Below are positions 31,886-43,423 of a DNA stretch of 64,000 nucleotides, piece after piece (positions within the stretch are counted from its first letter, which is position 1; the number at the start of each line of letters is the position of its first letter). The notes beneath the pieces are model-generated. The model saw only the letters and a program-made list of their open reading frames with translations, was not told the DNA's origin and ran no database searches. Location: contig CAICTM010000474.1 of assembly GCA_903772945.1 (NCBI GenBank), positions 1-64,000 on the forward strand, given 5' to 3'. A program made the translations under genes and the position numbers. The stretch comes from Seminavis robusta. Its lineage: Eukaryota > Bacillariophyta > Bacillariophyceae > Naviculales > Naviculaceae.

Positions 31886-33943
31886 CTCTCTGGATATTGA
31901 TTTGTGAGGACAGCCACAGTTATTCCTGTGAGGCAGTAATTTGCCCAAGCCCATCGTGCGCCCACCAAACGCAAGAAAATTGCGTGTAAACAAAATGTTT
32001 TGTTTATGACTGACTAGCTATGTAGCCAGCCACTACATGGAAGTGGATAATTTACGAAAGCAAATTCTTGGGCATGGAAGACCAGCCAGGCGGATTCCCT
32101 TTGCCTCGATTTTTTTGTTGGTCTGACCATCTGTGAGGATCAAATGGATGTGCGTTGGCTCGTTTGGAACCTGGCTGGGGGGCCTTGCTGCTGCACGAGG
32201 AAGTTGCTTTCCATACAGTTCGGTCGCTGGAGCGAATAATTCAATCGAGGGTTTTCAGGATAGCATGCCAGCGGCGCCCAAGATGCACTGGCCTGCCGGA
32301 CAGATGGATTTTCACACCCAGGTCATCAATCGGCCTGCTTCCTTCGTTGAAACGGTGTACTGAGCAATTGCAAACGGGGGGGAGCTTTCCATCCAGCCAT
32401 TAGTAAAGAAGCAATTACTATGGTTATTGAAGTTCCAACTGACTGAAAATTGGACTGTGCGTCTTCTCACACAGAAGTTACCACGAAGCCAACCAACCAA
32501 CCAAGAAGCCAAAGAATTTTGACGGCAGTCCTTACCGACTTTCTTGGTGGATCGTTGAACGAAGCGATCCAAAGAAGACGACGAATCGACTGCCAAAGTT
32601 CGCTCGGGGCAAACCAAAGCCCAAAGCAAAACGCTTTGGCAACCTTCACGCAGCGCGAGGCAACTTGAAATCTGACTTGACTGATCAGACAGAGGCGAAC
32701 AGCGGTGGTGCCGTGCCAGTACGATCGTGCAACAAGATTCGAAACTGTTCATGGACCTCTCGCACCCATCGTCATTGGCTTAACCGAGGAAGCATCGACA
32801 AGGCAAGGTTCCCCATGCGGTTGGGCTTGAAGATGAACGTCCTTGTGGAAATGGAACTCATCAGGGCCCAGCAATGTAGGAACCGGAACTTCACCGCATC
32901 ACACGATGAACAACGCTTTCTTTGCCACTGAAACTTTTGGATGTTGGATGCAATGTGCCTGGCAGCTACGTTACGAGCAAGGAATTAAAAGAAGACGTTG
33001 ATGGCTTTGTTGAAGTTCATCTGCTTCAAATTGCTGTGCTGTTCCGTTTGCTGCCAGGGTGTTTACCTTTTTGAACAACAGGCAAGGTAAAGAAGCATCG
33101 GAGTGTGCATTTTACTCAGGTCCAAGCATCACATGAACAAAACCGAATTGTTGAATGCCTGCACCACTTCGGTCAGTTCGCCCTACCTTCCTCGCAGCTT
33201 CGCAAAAGCACCGCCAACGAGATGAGAAATCAATCCCGTTCCCCAGTACCGGCAAAGTGAATGTCCGAAGAGAGACTTACTTACTCAGTCTTACTGCATG
33301 GAGGTGGAGTCTTTCCATGAAAGCCTCACCTCCCTGCACTACTCAGATTTAACCGGCAATAGCTCTCTAGATAGCTAGCTAGGGCATGCTTCTGCTACCG
33401 GAAGATGGAGAAACCATGATGAGCCAGCAGCTAACCAGCATTTTGGAAGAACACTAGTTTTAAGAAGTCATATTGCGTTCAATGTGACTCTTTCCTCTTG
33501 ACTGATAAATCATATTTGAAGGATCTTGGTTCTAGCGACGTGTTGCAGAACTTAGGTGAATTTTGCAAACAAATTTCGGGCACTGGTGGAGCGTACGGGA
33601 GTTTTACTTGAGTCTACGCTGTCACGAAGGCTTCGATAGCTCTTCATCTAGGCCTTCTAAGTAGGGAGCGACCGAGAAACCGAAGACTTGTGTTAATTCG
33701 CGCTTCAAGGGAAAAATGACGCTAAGTAAAAATGACGAAACTTGAAGGAAATATATCTTTACTAAATATATATTGAAGTTACTACACACGTGAACTCTCA
33801 ATCTCCACTTTTCGATACTCCAGTTCAGCTGAGGTTGAAGTTGCAAATTAGCTGAGTTTCTCCTTCGTCTCACAATCTCATCTCCACAACAAACCAAAAC
33901 ACCAAAACACCAGCATCAACAACTACTAGCTAGAACCATCACC
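31886..33943. other. Long intergenic stretch
   Basis: The first 70-80 bases extend the similarity to copy 1's downstream flank. No other gene is supported. TAGATAGCTAGCTAGG lies at 33366-33381. The last few hundred bases should carry the promoter of the DUF6824 gene. Confidence 0.5.
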
Positions 33944-35029
33944 ATGCCATCTGCACCAATCTTTACTGGAAGGGAACGCCTCATGCTTCCTGAAGACTAC
34001 AGACCCGGAGACGATGTAGTCATCATCGGCCGTGGCAAGAAGGTCTTCCAACACCCTGGCAACATTCGATTCCGCGAGATTGTGGACTCCTACCTCGAAG
34101 CTTACAAGGGCGCCGCCACCAAGGGCCTCAAATCCTCCATTCTCTGGAATATTTTGACGACTATGCGCAACACCAGCAAGGATAACTTGGGCTTTGTCAA
34201 GAAGGATGCCGAAACGGGACTGTGGTGCGCCGTCGATGACGCCAATGCTCGCATCAACATTGCACAAGCTTTCCGCGATCGCCTCAGCAACTCCTACAGG
34301 TCCAGCAAGCAACACAAGAGCATCAAGCGCAAGGTCGACTTGGGACTTATCGGCAGCGACAGCAGCGAAAGGATCACTTTCGAACAAGACTTTCTCCTCG
34401 ATGAAAACATCCTCGCTTCTTTGGTCAATGTCGATGCCAAGAAATTCTACCATCAAGTCGAGCCCAACAAGCGCATCTGCCTCCGAAACTCCAACTCTGT
34501 TCCTTCTTCCATGCCAAAGATCGAATCTTCCTTTGGACGCGTCCAGAGGAAAACGTCCATGAGTATGGGCCATCTTCGCGATATCTTGGACACAGCCTCC
34601 AAGGTCACTTTTTCCTCTGACGAACAAGTGCACGAACCCAAGGCACCCTTTCCCTCCATGAGCACTGACAACAAGAGCAACAGAACTCCCTGCACTGAAT
34701 CTTCTCTCTCCACCCTCCTCAAGCAATTCGAAGCTTCTATCGATTGCTGCTCCGAAGAAAATCCATTTGAACCCAAGCCCATTGCTGTTGTCAAGGAACA
34801 GCCACCTGTTGTTGTTTCATCCTCCACAGACGTGGTCATGACACCCATGATGGCCATGCTCAAGAGCCAACAGCAAGATATGTTTGAACCAGACGAATCA
34901 ACCTCTTCGTTCAATCTCAAGTCATTGGATCTCATGGATGAATCCGATCTTCTTTTGCAATTGGATGACTGCCTGGACTTTGTCAACGCCACCTGGAACA
35001 CACAACCAGAGGCACTCTTTTCCAGTTGA
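33944..35029 (+). CDS. DUF6824 domain protein
   Basis: A 361-residue intronless protein; start context ACCATGCC. Residues 24-54 carry the hallmark GRG...HPGN..FR..V pattern (IIGRGKKVFQHPGNIRFREI), followed by a WCAVDDANARINIAQAFRDR helix at about 94-113. This domain is common in diatoms and its function is not established; the pattern looks like a compact nucleic-acid- or protein-binding domain. The remaining 240 residues are Ser-, Pro- and Asp-rich, with short hydrophobic-acidic clusters (LDLMDESDLLLQLDDCLDF near the end) reminiscent of transcription activation segments. A role in gene regulation is therefore a guess. A long antisense open frame (33926-34726) is a shadow. Confidence 0.83.
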   Translation: MPSAPIFTGRERLMLPEDYRPGDDVVIIGRGKKVFQHPGNIRFREIVDSYLEAYKGAATKGLKSSILWNILTTMRNTSKDNLGFVKKDAETGLWCAVDDANARINIAQAFRDRLSNSYRSSKQHKSIKRKVDLGLIGSDSSERITFEQDFLLDENILASLVNVDAKKFYHQVEPNKRICLRNSNSVPSSMPKIESSFGRVQRKTSMSMGHLRDILDTASKVTFSSDEQVHEPKAPFPSMSTDNKSNRTPCTESSLSTLLKQFEASIDCCSEENPFEPKPIAVVKEQPPVVVSSSTDVVMTPMMAMLKSQQQDMFEPDESTSSFNLKSLDLMDESDLLLQLDDCLDFVNATWNTQPEALFSS

Positions 35030-37384
35030 GCAAGCCATCAAAAGCAACCACACTGTGAACAAACTTGACAATAGTAAGCCAGCCAAGCTCCGCTCCCCTT
35101 CCATCCATACAATTGCATAAACCGACATGGAGACCAGCCATCATTCCCAGCTAGCAGCCACAAGCACATAGAACACCAAGCGCCTGGGATGAACAACAAC
35201 AGAAACAGTTTTCTTTACAAATAAAATATACCACTAAAAGTGTCCATTACAAAACTCAAAACTACAACTTGATTCTACTAGCTAGTTAGTTGCGAACAAC
35301 TAAATGTACTACGGTGTCTACAAGTACTAGGAGCAGACAGCCAGCCACAACCTCACCGCAGAAGCAACATGAACCTTTGGCTCAGCCACTGCAGAAGACA
35401 GCGTATCCAGCCATCGTCCCGCATTCCTCCTCTGATAACATCTTCAGCCAGCCAAAGAGCCATGAAAGCTACGGCGGTTGGCAGACTAACTTGCTTCTCT
35501 GGTGAAGAAGCAATTCTCTGGCTTGTTCAAGCAATCAGTGCCTGCTACTTCAAAAGAGCTTTCAAAAGAATCCTCTTGAAGCAAGCACGTACCGTACCGG
35601 TATCTTGGATGCAGAAGAACAAACACACTTCGTCGTCTACTGCGCTTCTATTGCCGCAATAGAAAGCATTCTTTTGGACCACGTACCTCTTCAGAGTCTT
35701 CGAGCTGTCCTCGAGCTTCCTCGTCCATTCTTCATCCTTTCCTCACCTTGAAGCTTCGAATTAGGCAAAAGTGGGGGGTGAGCGATGCATTATTGATGAA
35801 GAAGCATGCTTCGCGCAGCTTCTGCGACAACTTGAAGTCCAGGTGCCTTCGTTCTGTACCGTAGTGTTCTCTACCAAACCTGTTTTCAGATGCTTTCAAA
35901 CCTGATTCGGATTCCAAAGGACCTGTTCCGCACAGGTGGCTATTGCTGCCACCCATGTCGCATCAGATGACCGGCAGATGGCTGAGCTGGCGCTCGAAGA
36001 CAGCTCAGCTGTCTGCTGACGTCGGAGTTTCTTGCTCGCCATCAAGACCCGATTTGAGACACATCTCCCAATGCCGATTTTTGAGACCGCTTAAAAAAAA
36101 ATGATGTGTCAAGCGGCTGATGTTAGCGGAAGCGGCGACCCTGGCAACCCACCCCAAGGAGCATACATGATGTCTTCCTGGTGAGGATCCAAAGGAAAGT
36201 GCATCTGCGACTTTGATCTATGGCTTTATGGATCAGTTTGCTTGCTGGTTGCTGGTTGGTGCCGAGAACTGGAAAGAATGGAAGCAACCACCGCGTGTAT
36301 GTACCGGTAAATCACCAACACATGGACAGACATCTGAAATGATGATCTGCTTGCATTCTAGAGGGACAGGACAAAGGATCGAAGTTGTGGCTTGGGTCGA
36401 TGCTTGGTTTTGAGCACTGGTAGTTGGCTACGTCTACTATGGTACCGGTATCTAGCTAAAGCAGACGGAGAAGGATGTTACCTCATCCGGTCTCTTAATC
36501 ACCTTCTTTATTACTTTGTTGGAGTCATTTGGACCATCTTTTCCAATGACACGCGACCGCCAGTGCTCTCAACGCAACGCGCAGCTCAAAGAGGAGAAAG
36601 CGCAACTTGTGCGAGGAAAGGCAGGGCTTGTTGGGATGTGAGGCAGAATGGCCGGGTACATAGAAAGCCGGGCTCGCATCACTTTGTGATCCAATCTCTT
36701 GACCATCTCCATAGAATCGCCCTCGGATACTAGCATCCAACTCCATCCTACCGATAGTAGTCTCTCCACCACCTTTCTTTTCAGGTATCATTTGTCTTGT
36801 CATGGCTCGAACTGAAAGCCCATGGATCTGTACTGTAGAATGCCACAGCCGCTCGTTTGCGCACTGAGTACAGCTTCAGTTCCGTTCTGCCGTGGGGTGG
36901 TCTTCTGGCACTCTTTCGGTACTTTTTCTGATAGGCCAGTTCAAATACAAGCATGATCAGATGATCTTCGGCATCCCTTTCGATTGCTTGCTTGGAAGCC
37001 AACAATGCAGTTGCCACTCCCTTCCTTCGATGCATGCATGTTCTCTAGCAGTTGCGACATCACGCGAAAAGATGCCTCGAAGAATCGATTGTGCCTCTTC
37101 ATTGCGTCTCGAATAGGATGGAGATACCCAAACCATTTCAATTATAGATCTCTCGTGCTTGCTTCCAGGTAGCAAGATATAGAAACTTAATATACTTAAT
37201 ATACTTAATATACTTACCACCATCGTAGCCAGAGTTTCGGTCGATGCATATCTTGGGTCGTCCATCCATGTCAATTTTAAGGTTGCTCAAGTTTTCAGTG
37301 TCAATAAAGGGGCATGGTGGGCTAACTCTATGAATGACATTTTCTTTGGCATTTCTTTTACCCCATGGTTGTTTCCAGGCTTGA

Positions 37385-37763
37385 CCAGGACCGTCGGACG
37401 GTTTTCGCTCAGGCATTAAAACCTGCCACGACTGGTTATCGTTTTTAAGGGCATGTTAAGGGCATGTTTATTTAAGGGCATGTTTAAGGGCATGTTGACA
37501 ATTTAAGGGCATGTTTTAAGGGCATGTTTATTTAAGGGCATGTTCTTTCGTGATAGGGGCATGTTCTATGGTGTTTTAATGAAGGCTTAAGGGCATGTTT
37601 CGAGGCATTAAGGGAATGTTTTAAGGGCATGTTTATTTAAGGGAATGTTTAAGGGCATGTTGAAGATTCAAGGGCATGTTTAAGGGCATGTTTCAAACGG
37701 TCCTCAGTCGTGGAAAGTTTGAGTTTTTTTAAATCCTGAGTGATAACCGTCGGACGGTCCAGG
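37385..37763. mobile_element. Hairpin-ended repeat element (MITE- or foldback-like)
   Basis: The ends are imperfect inverted repeats: CCAGGACCGTCGGACGG... CTCAGG ...CCACGACT at 37385-37432 and its mirror ...AGTCGTGG...CCTGAG... CCGTCGGACGGTCCAGG ending at 37763. Inside are fifteen AAGGG(C/A)ATGTT units, thirteen with C and two with A. No coding sequence or clear target-site duplication is seen, so if mobile it is non-autonomous. Confidence 0.6.
37446..37691. repeat. Array of GGGCATGTT units
   Basis: Fifteen units of AAGGG(C/A)ATGTT separated by 0 to about 23 bases. A longer block (unit-TATTT-unit-T-unit-GA) occurs twice, showing higher-order duplication. Confidence 0.9.
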
Positions 37764-38134
37764 AAAAAGTCAAACACAGTTCTACCAGTACAACCAGGTT
37801 GGTGTAGTAGAGTGACGAGAGAAGCATCATCCTTGCTTTGGTTTTGATTGCAAGGGTGCTTTGTGCTGGGGTCGCAACTCTTGCAACGAGGAAGTTCTAT
37901 AAAAACGTGGAAGACTCGCTTCCACGGCCTGCGCACCTGCGAGGAAAGAAGAAACAACGGCCCAAAAAGATCCGACGCATCATTCCTTTCTTGGCAGTGC
38001 ACCCGTGCTACCCACGAATTGGTCAGATCCTCTATCCTCAAAACCCAGCCAATGACCTCGAGGTAGCTACTATTTAGTCAGCCAGTCACCAGAGCAACTG
38101 TTCCTATTTTTAAAAGTACTCCAGAAGTTCCACC

Positions 38135-40724
38135 ATGACGGCAGAAGTAGAAGAAGATCCACCCAGCAACGGGGAGACGCTGCAAGAGCCGTTGCTCTCT
38201 GCCACCAACAATGATACTATCCCAACATCCAACAATGACAATGACAATAACAACAAGAACATTACCATTTCCTGTTGTGGCAGACGCCCGCTATTGTCTG
38301 TAAATCACAATGTCTTTTTGAATTTACTCTTGTGCGTCATGTACGGGATTTCGGACAGTCTGTGGAGTGGTACCGTCATTGCCGCCTATTTGAAAAAATT
38401 GGGTCACTCCCACAACAGTTGGGTCGGCAATGTGGAAGCTGCCAATGGATTGGCCGGATTACTGAGTGCCTTGCCGGTGGGGTATTTGGCGGATAAATGT
38501 GGTCGAGATGTCGTCTTGCGATGGGGCGGAGGTTTGTTGTGTCTCACGGCCGTGTTGCATGCCGTCTTGTTGGAATGGATTGGCACGGATGATGATGAGT
38601 CCAGTCGTCCGCATGTGGAGATTTTCATGGGATGCATCATGGCATTGTGGGGGATTGGTGGTGGTATTGTCATGGGTCCTTCCCAAGCACTCTTTGCCGA
38701 TTCGGTGCCCACGGGAAAACGCAGCGAATATTTCACGTATCTCTTCGTCTGCTTTGAAGTGGCGTCTTGTCTGGGACCACTCGTCTCTATTGGACTCTTT
38801 CAAAAATTAGGAGATGATTGGGATCTATACGATTTGAGAATCATTATCTATGTCGGACTTGCACTCGAAATTTTAAATGGATTTCTCATGATGTTCTTTG
38901 ATGATTCCAAGGCATTGGATGAACCAGACGAACTACAAAATAATGAACAGCAACAACCTTTGCTACTAGAAGAAGAAAGAACCACGGATGAAGAACAACC
39001 CACACCACAATCTACATCTTCTTCCGACAACAACAATAATATCAACAATACACTCAAACGCCGACAAGCATGGATTCCCTACATTTTATTTGCCCATTCC
39101 CTCGTCTTTGCCTTGGGATCCGGCATGACGGTCAAATTCTTTCCACTCTTTTTCAAAGATCAAGTCGGCATGTCGCCCACACAGGTACAAATTGTATACC
39201 TCATTGTACCACTCACGCTCGCGGCATGTTCCGGATTGGGACAACAACTTGCCAAACGGTTGGGACGAGTTCCCACTGGATTGCTCTTTAAGAGCTTGGG
39301 CGTCGTGGGACTCTTTAGTATGGTTGTGTTCAAAGAATACTTGGATCAACATGCGCTCTTGCTGGTACCCATTTATGTGGCTCGCACGGCACTCATGAAT
39401 GCATCGTTTCCATTGGAAGAATCCATATTGATGGATTTTGTACCCAAGCAGGAACGGGCGCGATGGAAATCGTTGGAATCCATTTCCATTTTTGGATGGT
39501 GTGGGAGTGCCGCACTCGGAGGATGGGCATCGGATCATGCCCACGATGATTATACCTATACCTTTTTGATTACGGCATGTATTCAAGTGGTGGGAATTTT
39601 CATTTGGGCCATTCTCTTGCCGTTAGTGCCAATTCACGAAGGAGAACAACAATCACAACAACAATCATCATCGTCGTATCAGGCGCCCACGACCGCCACG
39701 AATGGCGGGGCTGCCATGATGAGTATTAGTAGTACTAGTCCCCAAGACACCATGGTCGATGCATTGGCCCAACGATTTCCTACATTGACCGTCTCGGATT
39801 GTGCTCGCTTTCACGAGGAATTTGAAGGCAATGATCTCATTCAAAAGTTGCAAGAATACGTCGAATTCCGCAACATGTACAAGTTGGATGACTTGAGGGA
39901 CACAGATGGCATACTCATGGATCAACCGTTGGATGACGCGGCCGATTGGAAATGGGCATCGGATTTGGCCCTGCAAGCCGCCAAAACAAGGCCGTCGCCG
40001 TTGATTCCCGGTGTCGAGGGTCAATCCATGGCGGATCGGGTCTGTAAATTGGATACGTTGCCGCAAATGTGCTTTGCACCGCGCCACGACGATGGAACGG
40101 TCGTGTGCACGGTCGATGGAGGAAATCCCATTATTACCTATCTGGCGGCACGGTTGGATCCCGATGAAGTCTCATCGGAAATTTATGCACTATGCATCAC
40201 ACTCTATCTGGAGCGAATCTCATATACGCATTGCTTGGACACGCAAGGTGCCGTGCTGTTGGTCGATACCCGCATTGGAACGGGATGGCCCAATAAGAGT
40301 GTCTTTCAGGCGTTTGGTGAGTTTCTTTGTTTCCTTGTGCATGGAATCTTGCTGCTCGCTACATGTCACAGTGGCGCACTATGTTGTTTTTGTCTGTGTT
40401 CACAAAACTGACCAAACTATGCATACCTCTTCTTGTGTCTTTTCTTGATGCGAAGGATTTTTGCAAGTCCTGGCGTCTACATTGTACAAGACGCATCCTG
40501 GACGAGTGGAAAAGTTTGTAATTTATCCTGTCCCTTCGGTCGGTGTCTACGCGTACAAAATGGTGAAGGGTTGGTTGCCCGGTGACGTTGCAGAGACCAT
40601 CAAGATCATCAAAGGAAAAGACGGAGTCAAGGATCAACCTCCCAAAAAAGAGTTGTTACCGTATGTGACTGAAGAGGTGTTGGAGAGACTGGAGGAAACT
40701 CGCAGGGCGCATTTTGTGACATGA
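38135..40724 (+). CDS. MFS transporter fused to CRAL-TRIO domain
   Basis: Model: join(38135..40316, 40456..40724), 816 residues, one 139-base intron (donor GTGAGT, acceptor CGAAG). Residues 1-50 are polar. Residues about 55-510 form a major facilitator with around twelve hydrophobic segments; GYLADKCGRDVVLRWGG matches the family motif between helices 2 and 3, and a polar Gln/Asn loop of about 60 residues splits the two halves. After a Gln/Ser linker, residues 540-816 look like a CRAL-TRIO (SEC14) domain: FRNMYKLDD, AVLLVDTRIGTGW, and, across the intron, TLYKTHPGRVEKFVIYPVPS and GDVAETIKIIKG. The last part is the strand-helix pattern lining the lipid pocket. The transported substrate is unknown. 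A lipid sensor tied to a transporter is the simplest reading. Confidence 0.8.
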
Positions 40725-41605
40725 GAGACCACACTCTGTTAACCTGCAGCTAGCTAGAAGCTACCTTCTGGTGGCTCGACTATCTAGCTGCACTCCATAG
40801 ATTCCCATCAGTAGTACAGTAGAAATGCACGGGTAAATTTTTTTAGAGCAGAAGCACCCAAATGTCAACTTGGAAACATACCGTACCGTAAATTCAGCCG
40901 CTTTTTTGCTTTGAAAGGTCTTGGCGTGTCTTTTGGATTGGTGATGGTTTTGAAGTAACATAGCACGGTACGGCAAGTTACAACTCAACCACAGACAACC
41001 GGCAGGAGGCCGATTGCCGAGCTAAGATCTAACCCATGGCCAACCCAAGCAACCACCAAGCTGTAGATGCTGAAGAATCTCCACAGCTCACAGCCCTTGT
41101 AGAGTACTGGTGACTGCACATGGTCAGCGACGGCCGCTTACTAGCTCGCACATGCGAGAGCTTGCACTACAATGGATGCTACTATGATTATGATCTACCA
41201 GTAGCTAGTACTAATACAATTACTATAAAGAATGGAGCCATGATTTTGTTTGTAAAGATTGTCTACTATGTGTTATCGTTCTATGTCTATGTTTGGTTGT
41301 TGTAATTAATATTGTAGCATAGCATCAACAATGATAGAGGTTGGTTGTCAGGTGTCACAGGTATTAACTTTGGACTTTCATCGCGTGGAGGACGTTCGGA
41401 CAAGCACTCTGCAATAGAGGCTGCCTAGCACAGGAACCACAAACCTGGCTACCTTCGATGTGACCCTTCAATTGAACCAACTGTATTCATCTCCGCAAAA
41501 TTGTTGTATAGCCCAGCACCCCACCAGATGCTTGCTCGTTGTGTATTGTATTCATGTGTTAGTAATCCCCGCAATCCATCATCGCCGCCCCACTTACCTG
41601 TTGTC
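40725..41605. other. Intergenic between convergent genes
   Basis: 881 bases without a supported gene; CAGCTAGCTAG occurs at about 40748. Confidence 0.5.
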
Positions 41606-43423
41606 CTAGACTGGAATGTACCTGTCAGGCTTTCTTACTCGCCGTCCAGAAAGAGTTGTTGTTGTCTGAACTGTTGTTTGCTGCTGTGTGTCCGTCACAG
41701 GTCTTGCTGTTGTCGTCTTCTTGCCCTTCGTCTTTGGCTTCTTGCCCTTCGCCTTTGGCTTTGTCGACTTCTTGCCCTTCACAGTTGGCTTTGTCGACTT
41801 CTTGGCTGCCACTCGTCTACGTTTATCATTTCTAGGTTGTTCTGCCACCCGCCGCGGCTTTGTCTTGATTTGCTCTGCAATTCTCTGAGATGCAATCGCC
41901 GCCATGCGTCTCTTTGACCGCCGCAAAGTTGATTGTGCTGTGTCCACATTGTCCTCCTCATCGACTCGGTTGTCGACCAGTGGTTCATCAGCATCAACTT
42001 GTTGTTGTTCCTCGACCTCAACCAGTGGTTCTTCAGCTACCGCTTGGCCAGTCACGAATTCGTAATCCGTATCGTCCGAGGCAACGCCTGCTTCCAATCG
42101 TAGTGTCTTGTGCCGCCGCATGAATTCCTTGACAAGGTCTCCACCATCATTCATCAGGGCTGCGAGAATGTTGTTGGGTACCACTCCAAGTAGCACACCA
42201 TTCATCAATCGCGTCTCCAATACAAATGGTTGTCCATGCACACTGATCTTGAAGTGTGCCACATGCCACTTTTGAACGTATGGGACCACTGCTGTGCATG
42301 TGGGAACCACCGCTGCTTCGCATGTGATTGTGGCATGGGGTGCCATCTTGTCGTCGTCGACGGTCGAGACTGTTTCTATTGTCTCGGCGTCTTTAGTTGT
42401 TGTTGTTGGTTGTTCTACTTCTACGGGTGCTACATCTTCCATGCAGACTTCCTTGACCTTGCGATAGACAAATCGTCGGTTGGCAATCTGTTCTCGCGTA
42501 TTCAAGGTGCAAATTTCGTCGTCAGCATTGCGCTGAATTCCTCCAAGGTGCAAGTGGCACATGGCAAGTTCGAACATGTAAGTGTTCTTTTTGTTGACCA
42601 TGAACCAGTGTGCGACTTGCCTGTCATTTCCTTTCTTCGCCTCGATGAAACGAACAAGTCCCTCGAGGTCTTGATGCGCGGCATCAATTTGAATGTACAG
42701 TTTGGCTTTTTGTAGGTAAGCTTTGTCGCTTTGGAACCATTGGTTGTTGGTGATCCATTTGGCCACTTGTTGGTATCCGTACTCTTGAATCAACTGCACG
42801 AGATCCAAGACGCGTTCGTGGGGTATGGGAGTGCCGACGGAAATGAATTGTTGTTGGGCTTCAAGCCAGAATTCGTGTCGGGCCTGTGGCACATGTTTCT
42901 TCATGTCTCTATAGACATCACGTTTTTCTTGTGGTTCGCTCTCGTCAGAAGAGTACCCCACTACAGTGTTGACGGGAGCAAAGGATAAACGGTTTCCATT
43001 GCTCTGTTCGGTGTCTTGACCGTAATGGGTCTTCCAGCGAGCGTTGGCTGATTGACTGGGTTGGATGCGACAGCCTTTGGGCCGGTGCTGGTTGTATTTG
43101 TCGTATCCGTAGTGACCATGCTGATCCGCAGGAACCAGGGAAAGGTCGTAGGCACCTAGGTAGCGACCGTGCTGCTGGAATTCCACATCAGGATGCGTTC
43201 CATACTTGTGCAACAGTGCCGCGGTTTCGACGAATGTCTTGTCCAACTCGTCCAGTTGGAACGTTGGGACTTCCTCTGTCACAGGAACATCCTTGTCGTT
43301 GTTGTTGTTGCCCGTCATCTCCTTGTCAACCTGGAGAACGGGGGTCTTCTTGGTGTTGCTGTTGTTGTTGTCGGTGGTCCATGACCACGTGAGCAGCTTG
43401 ATGATAGAAGAAGAGAACTTCAT
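41606..43423 (-). CDS. Uncharacterised protein with basic repeat tail
   Basis: A 605-residue intronless protein that I do not recognise. Residues 1-60 are Asn/Thr-rich; about 60-300 look like a folded helical domain (LLHKYGTHPDVEFQQHG, ERVLDLVQLIQEYGYQQVAK, CHLHLGGIQ). A second folded region follows at about 370-440 (KISVHGQPFVLETRLMNGV). From about 500 the tail is strongly basic: RRSKRR, then five or so KGKK/STKPK units, and it ends SGRRVRKPDRYIPV. The tail suggests nuclear location and DNA or RNA binding. The closing RRVRKPDRY resembles a motif seen in some mobile-element proteins and in chromatin proteins; nothing else in the gene supports a mobile origin. Confidence 0.6.
   Translation of the reverse strand: MKFSSSIIKLLTWSWTTDNNNSNTKKTPVLQVDKEMTGNNNNDKDVPVTEEVPTFQLDELDKTFVETAALLHKYGTHPDVEFQQHGRYLGAYDLSLVPADQHGHYGYDKYNQHRPKGCRIQPSQSANARWKTHYGQDTEQSNGNRLSFAPVNTVVGYSSDESEPQEKRDVYRDMKKHVPQARHEFWLEAQQQFISVGTPIPHERVLDLVQLIQEYGYQQVAKWITNNQWFQSDKAYLQKAKLYIQIDAAHQDLEGLVRFIEAKKGNDRQVAHWFMVNKKNTYMFELAMCHLHLGGIQRNADDEICTLNTREQIANRRFVYRKVKEVCMEDVAPVEVEQPTTTTKDAETIETVSTVDDDKMAPHATITCEAAVVPTCTAVVPYVQKWHVAHFKISVHGQPFVLETRLMNGVLLGVVPNNILAALMNDGGDLVKEFMRRHKTLRLEAGVASDDTDYEFVTGQAVAEEPLVEVEEQQQVDADEPLVDNRVDEEDNVDTAQSTLRRSKRRMAAIASQRIAEQIKTKPRRVAEQPRNDKRRRVAAKKSTKPTVKGKKSTKPKAKGKKPKTKGKKTTTARPVTDTQQQTTVQTTTTLSGRRVRKPDRYIPV

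Larger units (their letters stand above)
35030..38134. other. Long intergenic stretch with repeats
   Basis: No gene is supported in 3.1 kb apart from the repeat element at 37385-37763. A 9-base tandem repeat of TATACTTAA type lies at about 37183-37216. ACCGGTA words occur at 35592, 36302 and 36442. Minus-strand open stretches at 37138-37416 and 37649-38041 have no recognisable protein character. Confidence 0.5.

Noticed and set aside
33926-34726. 266-residue open frame antisense to the DUF6824 gene
   Set aside because: Fully overlaps a gene with a recognised domain; composition looks like a mirror frame and no domain is visible.
37446-37691. GGGCATGTT units resemble a p53 half-site (RRRCWWGYYY)
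   Set aside because: Diatoms are not known to have p53, and the match follows from a short degenerate pattern.
37446-37691. Array considered as CRISPR
   Set aside because: Units are about 11 bases with uneven short spacers, in a eukaryotic setting with no cas genes.
41606-43423. Basic-tail protein as part of a retroelement, because of its RRVRKPDRY end
   Set aside because: The frame is long and intact, and no element-type core domain or flanking repeat was seen.
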